Assembly: GCF_003966695.1 (NCBI RefSeq)
Contig: NZ_AP018827.1
Coordinates: 2,088,501 to 2,152,500, forward strand
Source of the DNA: Asticcacaulis excentricus
GTDB lineage: Bacteria; Pseudomonadota; Alphaproteobacteria; Caulobacterales; Caulobacteraceae
Length of the DNA stretch: 64,000 bases
Direction: 5' to 3'
How positions within the stretch are numbered: position 1 is the stretch's first letter; each line of letters begins with the position of its first letter. A model generated the notes under the pieces. It saw nothing but the letters and a program-made list of their open reading frames with translations. It had not been told where the DNA came from and did not search any database. This document shows, piece by piece, positions 58,177 through 64,000 of the stretch. Both the position numbers and the translations under genes were made by a program.

Positions 58177-58208
58177 CCGCCGAAACACCGCCGCATCCGA
58201 ACAGCGTG

Positions 58209-58313
58209 TTATGCCGCCATCAATTCATGAGGTTTTTGCGGGTGTCCAGCTTGCTCTGCAATCAGCGCGTCTTTTTCTTTATCCGAAAGAGGACGAAGCG
58301 GAGGACGAATCAT
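58209..58313 (-). pseudogene. Short possible IS66-type remnant
   Basis: A 34-codon frame reading MIRPPLRPLSDKEKDALIAEQ and ending HELMAA. The opening resembles the N-termini of IS66-type transposases, in which an LSxxEKDALI-like helix starts the leucine-zipper region. The match is short and could be chance. It lies in the gap between ISL3 copy B and the next gene; the rest of 58177-58397 shows nothing. Confidence 0.25.
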
Positions 58314-58397
58314 GACCCCATGGATTCAGAACCCGATTCATCGCGCAACCCAAAATCCGCCAACCACGTGAGCAATTACAAAAATAGAGGAGATTAC

Positions 58398-59087
58398 ATG
58401 GAAAAAGTATATGCCATTATTCCAGTAAAGGAAAAATCAAATCGTATAAAAAGGAAAAATTTTATCGATTTTTATAAAGGGCTGTCGTTGTTGGAGATAA
58501 AAATTCAACAATGTATTTCTTCGGGTGTATTTTCGGATGTTTTTGTTTCAAGTGATGCCGAAGAAGCTGAATTAATTTCAAAAAAGTACAATATAAAATT
58601 TATAAAGCGCGATCCCTACTTTTGCGACCCACTCACACCCTGGGGTGAGGTCATAAAAGGTGTTGCCCTCAGCGTTCCTGCGGAAGATGACGCGTTTCTG
58701 ATGTGGCTGCATGTCACCAATCCACTTTTCAAAAACTTTAACGGATTGATTGAAGCGTTAAAGAATAATCCGGGTTACGACTCTTGCAGTACAGTAACAG
58801 AACACCACCACTTCATGCTTAATTCGGACTATTTACCCATAAACCACAAATGGGGGCCGTGGCACACGTACACACAAGGTACCAAGCCTGTCTACCAGTT
58901 GAACCTTGCCGCCAGCCTCATACGCAAACGCACCATGGCCGAAAATCGTTATATCCTCGGGGATATGCCATATTTCCACTCGATATCCTTTACCGAAGGA
59001 CTGGATATAGATACGCACGAAGAGTTTCTAATCGCTCAACTTCTTTACAACCAATTGATGAACCCAAGATCAACCCTAACGAGTTAG
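58398..59087 (+). CDS. CMP-sugar (NeuA-like) cytidylyltransferase family protein
   Basis: 229 residues from an ATG with AGGAG 5 nt upstream; the in-frame extension to 58083 crosses the IS end and is not real. VYAIIPVKEKSNRIKRKNF matches the NeuA/CMP-sialate synthetase start, although the usual AR-GS is VKEKS. FVSSDAEE, MWLHVTNPLFK and EGLDIDTHEEFLIA are further family segments. It probably activates a nonulosonic or similar acidic sugar. The first 200 bp are A/T-rich and the rest is closer to the core genes, so the gene may be mosaic. Its stop overlaps the convergent glycosyltransferase gene by 4 bp. Confidence 0.75.
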   Translation: MEKVYAIIPVKEKSNRIKRKNFIDFYKGLSLLEIKIQQCISSGVFSDVFVSSDAEEAELISKKYNIKFIKRDPYFCDPLTPWGEVIKGVALSVPAEDDAFLMWLHVTNPLFKNFNGLIEALKNNPGYDSCSTVTEHHHFMLNSDYLPINHKWGPWHTYTQGTKPVYQLNLAASLIRKRTMAENRYILGDMPYFHSISFTEGLDIDTHEEFLIAQLLYNQLMNPRSTLTS

Positions 59088-61255
59088 CTGTTGATCGTTA
59101 CGAGGGAGGTCACGGGCTTTTCGTCCAACACATCGCCTCCTCGCTTGCGCAGGTCGATGAGAATGTCCTCGACCGTTGGCACGCGCGGCGGGAAGGCAAA
59201 CGACATATCTTCCGAGGTCAGGGAAAGGTTCGGACTGAAGGCCGGGCACCGGCGCATCGACTGGCCGTAGCGGGTCTTGATCGTCTGGATTTCACGCTGC
59301 TCACGCGCCTTCTTTTCAGGTGAATCCTCCGCACCGCGCGAGGCCGATTCGTGGTGGTACATCTCGGCATAAGGCGTGTAGATATTGCGGTAACCGGCAT
59401 CCCGGACCCTGAGACAGAAATCCACGTCATTGAAGGCCACGGCAAGCCCCTCATCAAGGCCGCCTACGGCGTTGTAGGTCTCCTTACGAATAAGCAGAAC
59501 CGCCGCGGTCACCGCGCTCAGGGACTGATGCAGAGACGCGCGATTCGCATAGCCCGTTTCTCCGCGCTTGATATGTTTGTGCATATGGCCAGCGACGTCG
59601 AAGAAGCCAATCAACACCCCACCATGCTGCAAGGTGTCGTCGGGATACCATAGGCGCGCCCCCACACAGCCGACATCCGGCTGCTGGGCGAAGGACACCA
59701 TTTCTTCCAGCCAGTCTGGCGTCAGGATTTCGATATCGTTGTTCATCAGGCAGACATAGCTGCCCTTAGCCTGGGCTACGCCCTTGTTGTTCAACTGTGA
59801 GAAATTGAACGGACGCTCATCACGAATGACCCGGACCCTTTTGTCGGCCTTGACCTCTTCAAAATAGGCAAAGGTTTCGGGCTCAACCGATCCGTTATCA
59901 ATGATGATAACTTCGTAATTGGTGTAGCTTGTCTTTTCCAGCAAAGAGCCCAGACAAAACCGCAGCAATTCGGCCTTGTCGCGTGTGGGTATCAGTATGC
60001 TCACCTTGGGCAGACGCTTAGGCAGGGCATAGCGCACGCGATTATAGCCTTCAAGCTCCGGCGCCTTCATAACCTCCGCCGATTTGCGTAAGCGCTTCAG
60101 ATGCCGGTTGACCGTAGCGACCTGCGCCTCTCGATAGACTGCGCGCCCTCGCACATGGTTGAGAACACGCGGTATATGAACAAAGGCGTCCCCTCCCCTT
60201 TGCTCATAAACTCTCAGGGCCAGGTCATAAAGCGCATCGTCGCCCGCCTCCGGATCAATGCCACCCACGGCTTCGATCAGATCGCGGCGATAAACGGTAA
60301 ACCCACCCAGCATATTATGGGTCAAAAACAGCTCGTAATTGAAGTCCGGCTTGAAATAGGGATCTTTGCGCATGTCTTCTGTGTCCATGCGATCTTCATC
60401 CGCATAGAAGACCTGAGCCTGCGGTCTTTCATGCAGACCATAAGCCACCCACACCAAGGCGGCCGGATCGAGTATGTCGCAAGACCGCATGAAGGCGACA
60501 TGGTCGGTTTTCGCCGCCTCCAGCAATTTGCTGTAACTTTCGGCCTCTGTGCCAGAGGTGTTGATCAGTGTGAAGCGCTTATCGCCTTTCAATTCCCCTT
60601 CGACGATGGATCGTGCGGCGGGGGTCACGGCCAGAATGGCTTCAAACGTCTCGTATATCTGGTCTTTGATGGCCTTAACCACACGTCGGATCAATTCCGG
60701 CGAGTCGCTGTCACTGATGGCCGCCACAACACTAAACTTTTGACTGAGCCCAAGCGTCAGGCGTAAGCCGTGCAGATTTTGCACCTTGCGGTCATTCAGC
60801 GTGTCGAACTGCCAGACCCAATCGCCATAGTTCCGATTGATCGGACGCTCCACACCGCCATGAATGTATAAAAACCTAGCCGCGCGGTTTTCATGGATGC
60901 CGAAACGGCAATAGTGGGTCCAGGCATCCATGCGCAACAAACCAGAGTCTTTGTGGTTGCGATAATACCAGTGTGAATCAAAAAAACGCGCTTTACGGCC
61001 TTCATCAATGCCATGCAGGAAAAAATGCTGTTCGAATGACCCGTCGTAACCGGCCACATCTGCGTTGTTTTCCAGATACCAAGCTTCATCAAAGACACGC
61101 CCGGAAATGTGAATATGTCGGCGACGCGCGTCAAAACCACTAGACAAGTAATCCTGCGCACGCACAAACATATGCTGCACAGCAAACAAAATCCGGCTCC
61201 AGAGTGAGCGGGGCACATCCTGTTTGGCAGGTTCGTCTGTGACCGCAACGTCCAT
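59084..61255 (-). CDS. Tandem-domain family 2 glycosyltransferase with N-terminal repeats
   Basis: 723 residues. Residues about 54-130 have two or three copies of a repeat (FDEAWYLENNADVAGYDGS, FFLHGIDEGRKARFF, HYCRFGIHENRAARF). A first GT-A-like domain (about 168-390) has FSVVAAISDSDSPEL and the metal-binding YADEDRMD. A second GT2 domain (about 415-650) has VSILIPTRDKAELLRFCLGSL, MNNDIEIL and FNDVDFCLRVRDAGYRNIY. Such tandem proteins extend rhamnan or other O-antigen chains. It starts with GGAG 6 nt upstream. It is the first of the right-hand polysaccharide genes, all on the minus strand. Confidence 0.85.
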   Translation of the reverse strand: MDVAVTDEPAKQDVPRSLWSRILFAVQHMFVRAQDYLSSGFDARRRHIHISGRVFDEAWYLENNADVAGYDGSFEQHFFLHGIDEGRKARFFDSHWYYRNHKDSGLLRMDAWTHYCRFGIHENRAARFLYIHGGVERPINRNYGDWVWQFDTLNDRKVQNLHGLRLTLGLSQKFSVVAAISDSDSPELIRRVVKAIKDQIYETFEAILAVTPAARSIVEGELKGDKRFTLINTSGTEAESYSKLLEAAKTDHVAFMRSCDILDPAALVWVAYGLHERPQAQVFYADEDRMDTEDMRKDPYFKPDFNYELFLTHNMLGGFTVYRRDLIEAVGGIDPEAGDDALYDLALRVYEQRGGDAFVHIPRVLNHVRGRAVYREAQVATVNRHLKRLRKSAEVMKAPELEGYNRVRYALPKRLPKVSILIPTRDKAELLRFCLGSLLEKTSYTNYEVIIIDNGSVEPETFAYFEEVKADKRVRVIRDERPFNFSQLNNKGVAQAKGSYVCLMNNDIEILTPDWLEEMVSFAQQPDVGCVGARLWYPDDTLQHGGVLIGFFDVAGHMHKHIKRGETGYANRASLHQSLSAVTAAVLLIRKETYNAVGGLDEGLAVAFNDVDFCLRVRDAGYRNIYTPYAEMYHHESASRGAEDSPEKKAREQREIQTIKTRYGQSMRRCPAFSPNLSLTSEDMSFAFPPRVPTVEDILIDLRKRGGDVLDEKPVTSLVTINS

Positions 61256-61355
61256 AAGAATCTCCGCGCGCGAACGTATTCAGAAAATTGAAAATGGGCG
61301 CAAGGCCCAAATAATTTAAATATAATGCAGCTTTTTCAATAAGACAAAAACTACT

Positions 61356-62219
61356 CTAGGCGAAAACGGCTGACAATTTTAACATTTCTTCTTTTACAGC
61401 AGCCACATACTTCTGAATAGACAGCTCCTGTTCGTCATTTCGATTATGACCATGAAAAGCTTCATCATGATACCAGTTGTACTTAAGATCATGCTCGTTT
61501 TCACCACAACCTGCCTGCCCGCGGGCTTTTTTGATCTGATATTCTTCGAGTGTTTTGGTGTAGTAGTGATTGACCTGCGCCACAGTGGTATCAATATCTT
61601 TGGAAACGCCCCACTGCTCCATTTCCAGCGCCCGTCCCGATGAATAGACCTTGTCGCCGATAACGTCACACAGGTGCATATGCACAACCCCCCGTTGGCG
61701 CGCCGTCTTGATAAAGCTCTTCAGGTGCGCATTGACGCCAAAATCTTCGGGCGCAGCCCAGGTAAACCGCTCAATGACCGGACGGCCATCCGAACGCGGC
61801 ATATGGGAGTCGCCAAAGATGCGCCAGTTGAAACAAATGGCGTCGATATTCCCATTGACCTCAAAAGAGGCCAAGAAGGCGTTCACATTAGGGTGCTGGT
61901 GAAGAACCAGAAACTCATCGGCATCGATGAACAGCATCCATTCGGCTTCAGAACGCTTCAGTGCATCCATATAGGCCGCAATCTGCGGGGAGCCATGCGC
62001 TCCATGCGGCCAAAAGCGATAGGTAATGATACCCGCCGCAGCCAGCTTTTCGAGCACTTCTGCAGACTGATCCGTAGAATTGTTATTATAAACAATAATC
62101 TGATCAAATCCCAACACCCGATGATAAGCGATCCATTCGAGAAGATAGGGGCCTTCATTCTTAGCGATCAGACATACTGCACTTTTGGCCGACAAGGTTG
62201 ACCTCTTAAACAAACGCAT
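61356..62219 (-). CDS. Glycosyltransferase family 92/GT2-like protein
   Basis: 287 residues. SAVCLIAKNEGPYLLEWIAYHRVLGFDQIIVYNNNSTD (17-50), split here only for description, is the opening of GT92-like (Glyco_tranf_2_4) enzymes. MLFIDADEFLVL (residues about 94-105) holds the DxD metal site, and WRIFGDSHMPRSDGRPV follows. A C-terminal part with several His and Tyr may contact the acceptor. It lies between the tandem glycosyltransferase and a repeat protein. Donor and acceptor unknown. Confidence 0.8.
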   Translation of the reverse strand: MRLFKRSTLSAKSAVCLIAKNEGPYLLEWIAYHRVLGFDQIIVYNNNSTDQSAEVLEKLAAAGIITYRFWPHGAHGSPQIAAYMDALKRSEAEWMLFIDADEFLVLHQHPNVNAFLASFEVNGNIDAICFNWRIFGDSHMPRSDGRPVIERFTWAAPEDFGVNAHLKSFIKTARQRGVVHMHLCDVIGDKVYSSGRALEMEQWGVSKDIDTTVAQVNHYYTKTLEEYQIKKARGQAGCGENEHDLKYNWYHDEAFHGHNRNDEQELSIQKYVAAVKEEMLKLSAVFA

Positions 62220-62285
62220 CAGGGCTTCCCGTCAGACCGAGACTGTCCACATTCAGGGTGTATATAGATAGTATGAGTGCGTCTC

Positions 62286-63071
62286 TCAACCTAGCTTTCG
62301 CCCTTCTGCCCGTCCCGCGGTTATATAGTGAAAGAACGGGTTGACCCCCGCATGCCGAACATCCGGATAGGCATCCAGATAAGCCTTGGTATTAAACCAT
62401 GTGCAGGGATTGCGCCCTTCATCGGCACCATGACGCACATAATGTTCAGCGGGGTCTATGCCGGCGTGGGCAACGTCAGGATAGGCTGATAAATAATAGT
62501 CCGCGTCGATTTCACGCCGTACGGTTTCAACGATCGGACCCACAACAATCTCTTGTTCCACGCTAACCGGCTCATCCGGGGATGGCAGGCGCCAGTTGAG
62601 TTTCTGACACAGCGCCGCCGCACTCATTGCTTCCGAAGGCCGACGACCTTCACGCGCGCCAATACTGAGAAAATGCCAGGCCATATCCACATAGGCATGG
62701 GCCACATCCGGATTTTGATACGCATAATAGACCGGATCAAAATCGCCGTCGTTTTTTAGTCTCTTTAGCGTGTAGCGAATGAAGTGCAATAGGGGATTAG
62801 CATCGACCCCCAGACCCTGCTCAGCCTTGTAGGCTGAGGTCGAAAAGCTCTCTGAGGGATCAAAGCCGCGCAAAGCCCCTTTGACGAGGTAATGACCGAC
62901 CGGATCGAACCTCCCCAGTGTTTCGTCCTTCGCCTTGAGCTGCGCCTTGTAGAAATCGACATCGAACTGGCCGCTGGTCGCAATAAGTGTATGGTTTTGT
63001 TCGGTAAGAAGGCCGTGGCCCAACACCTTGCGCTTGATCCTGGAAAGCGCGAGTCTCATATTAGACGACAA
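62286..63071 (-). CDS. Repeat protein of the polysaccharide locus
   Basis: About 261 residues made largely of four degenerate 35-45-residue repeats with the pattern FDxxYY, then PDVAxA, then HYxxxGxxEGR (for example FDPVYYAYQNPDVAHAYVDM, IDADYYLSAYPDVAHAGIDP, FNTKAYLDAYPDVRHAGVNP). Similar units form the N-terminus of the tandem glycosyltransferase at 59084. I choose the TTG start at 63071 because AAGGAG lies exactly 6 nt before it; the next ATG (63059) has no such site. No enzyme motif is visible. It may be a targeting or carbohydrate-binding module. Confidence 0.65.
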   Translation of the reverse strand: MSSNMRLALSRIKRKVLGHGLLTEQNHTLIATSGQFDVDFYKAQLKAKDETLGRFDPVGHYLVKGALRGFDPSESFSTSAYKAEQGLGVDANPLLHFIRYTLKRLKNDGDFDPVYYAYQNPDVAHAYVDMAWHFLSIGAREGRRPSEAMSAAALCQKLNWRLPSPDEPVSVEQEIVVGPIVETVRREIDADYYLSAYPDVAHAGIDPAEHYVRHGADEGRNPCTWFNTKAYLDAYPDVRHAGVNPFFHYITAGRAEGRKLG

Positions 63072-63131
63072 GAGATACTCCTTGAGGCGGACAGCGCAGC
63101 ACGGGCGCACGATCTAAAGACAACTTAAAAT

Positions 63132-63569
63132 TCATTTCGCATTTTGTAAAAAGGTTTCAATATCATCACTGAGCATAAGCGGCAAATTGCGATTTATTTT
63201 CTCAACCGGCCAATTCCACCATTTCAGTTTCAACAGGCGCGCTCACGTTTTTTCGTCAAAGCGATAACGGATTAAAGGCGCCGTATTTCCACCGACGATC
63301 GCGTAAGGCGGCACATCCTTGGTTACGACACTGCCGGCCGCAATAACAGCCCCATCACCCACTATGACCCCGTAAGCGATAAACACCCCTGAGGCAATCC
63401 ACACATCCGATCCGATCACCACATCCCCATTGGTCGCGTGATCCGGTTCTTCAGACGCACCGGGCCAGTCCTGCATCCAGTCATTCAGAGTCCAAAAGGG
63501 GCGAAGGTGATTCCCTAAGGCAATGGTTACACACGAGGCGCTATAGAGCAAAGCCCCCCTATCTTTAAA
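63132..63569 (-). pseudogene. CatB-type O-acetyltransferase, truncated and with an in-frame stop
   Basis: Left-handed beta-helix acyltransferase: [45 protein letters not shown] and [10 protein letters not shown] are CatB/VatD-type hexapeptide signatures. A TGA at 63243-63245 follows DEKT. The same frame then continues ARLLKLKWWNWPVEKINRNL and IETF to a second stop at 63132, which is the normal C-terminus of this family. The 5' end is lost at 63569, where an IS66 end begins. It therefore has two independent lesions. It probably once acetylated a surface sugar. Confidence 0.75.
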
Positions 63570-64000
63570 GTAAGCGTAAACACGCCCCCGTATTGCGGAT
63601 CTAATGTTTTCGTGGATCAGTCACCGGTTTGATCTGGCTTAAAATTCCAAGGCATGAGTTCGTCGAGACGAGTGACAGTCCAGCCGTCTGCTATGCGCTG
63701 AAGGGTCTGTGTCAGCCAGGCCTGCGGATTGACCCCGTTCATCCTGGCCGTCTGGATAAGCGACGCGATGATAGCCCACGTCCGGCCACCGCCGTCTGAG
63801 CCCGCGAACAGGCTGTTCTTCCGCGTTATGGTCTGAGGCCTGATGGCGCGTTCGACGATATTGGAGTCCAGCTCGATACGCCCGTCATAAAGGAACCGCT
63901 CCAGCACCTTGCGACGAGGCAGGGCATAGTCGATAGCCTTTGCCAGGGATGATTTCTGAGAGATCTGCGACGAGGTCTTTTCCCAGAGCTGGAAGAGCTC
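63570..64000 (-). mobile_element. IS66-family element (left part, runs off the window)
   Basis: The left end starts with GTAAGCG at 63570, the usual IS66 terminal sequence. It adjoins the cut acetyltransferase gene. The transposase gene starts to the right of the window and its stop lies 47 bp inside the end. Confidence 0.75.
63617..64000 (-). CDS. IS66-family transposase, C-terminal part
   Basis: 128 residues, open to base 64000. [49 protein letters not shown] and [22 protein letters not shown] are the conserved C-terminal half of the IS66 TnpC transposase. The final segment ([17 protein letters not shown], then [13 protein letters not shown]) is the typical IS66 tail. The NSNxxER-like motif NIVERAIRP carries the catalytic Glu. 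Confidence 0.92.
   Translation of the reverse strand, partial: ELFQLWEKTSSQISQKSSLAKAIDYALPRRKVLERFLYDGRIELDSNIVERAIRPQTITRKNSLFAGSDGGGRTWAIIASLIQTARMNGVNPQAWLTQTLQRIADGWTVTRLDELMPWNFKPDQTGD

Noticed and set aside
58083-58397. The 105-residue N-terminal extension of the CMP-sugar synthetase-like protein.
   Set aside because: It begins inside the ISL3 end, and the family start with a clear AGGAG site is at 58398.

Overview
The window reads as a chromosomal segment of a moderately GC-rich alphaproteobacterium, most likely in the Caulobacterales/Caulobacteraceae (an Asticcacaulis-like genome is my best guess, from the protein flavour only; no 16S or other marker is present to prove it). Supporting signs are the DnaG with lost zinc ligands, the FNR-type ferredoxin reductase, the fused CysNC, the phoR-phoU-phoB cluster and the kdsA-kdsB-kdsD cluster for lipid A/KDO synthesis.

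Layout. 1-5.6 kb: end of folC, then rpoD and dnaG (remnant of the macromolecular-synthesis arrangement) and an exported retropepsin-like protein. 5.6-12 kb: a three-hairpin repeat element, an SH3-like envelope protein, homoserine kinase, cysteine synthase, a GcvA-like regulator divergent from a ferredoxin-NADP reductase, and a TraB/GumN protein. 12-17 kb: one giant RTX protein (beta-propeller plus many calcium-binding nonapeptides). 17-21.5 kb: threonine synthase, then proB-(small membrane protein)-proA. 21.5-24.6 kb: phosphate regulation phoR-phoU-phoB, with a Pho-box candidate before phoR and no pst genes. 24.6-34 kb: MFS transporter, CnoX-type thioredoxin, YcaR, OxyR, UbiH-type hydroxylase, a class-C beta-lactamase-fold hydrolase, an FKBP lipoprotein and threonine ammonia-lyase. 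34-40.6 kb: nadE, vapBC, carbonic anhydrase, a NadM/Nudix fusion, tdk and a second PLP dehydratase. 40.7-42.4 kb: a two-gene MotA/MotB-like (ZorAB-like) proton-channel pair. 42.4-50.2 kb: AGE epimerase, sulfate assimilation (cysQ, cysD, cysNC) with unusually structured leaders, and kdsA-kdsB-kdsD.

50.3-64 kb is an accessory region: two ISL3 copies, two copies of one IS630 element, another IS630 element, IS5 and IS481 remnants and an IS66 element at the right edge. The two ISL3/IS630 pairs are nested in opposite senses: IS630 sits inside ISL3 in one, ISL3 sits against a truncated IS630 in the other. Between and beyond them lie AT-richer surface-polysaccharide genes (GT61 glycosyltransferase, CMP-sugar synthetase-like protein, tandem-GT2 glycosyltransferase, GT92-like glycosyltransferase, a repeat protein and a doubly broken CatB-like acetyltransferase). 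This looks like a polysaccharide/glycosylation locus being remodelled by IS elements.

How the genes work together: ThrB and ThrC make threonine, which the IlvA-type enzyme can deaminate; CysQ, CysD and CysNC activate and recycle sulfate intermediates whose sulfide product CysK uses; KdsD, KdsA and KdsB make CMP-KDO for LPS, and the right-hand glycosyltransferases probably decorate the surface. The most promising undescribed items are the alternative-hairpin leader in front of cysD (with a related inverted repeat before cysQ), the orphan ZorAB-like stator pair, and the NadM domain with lost catalytic motifs fused to an intact Nudix domain.
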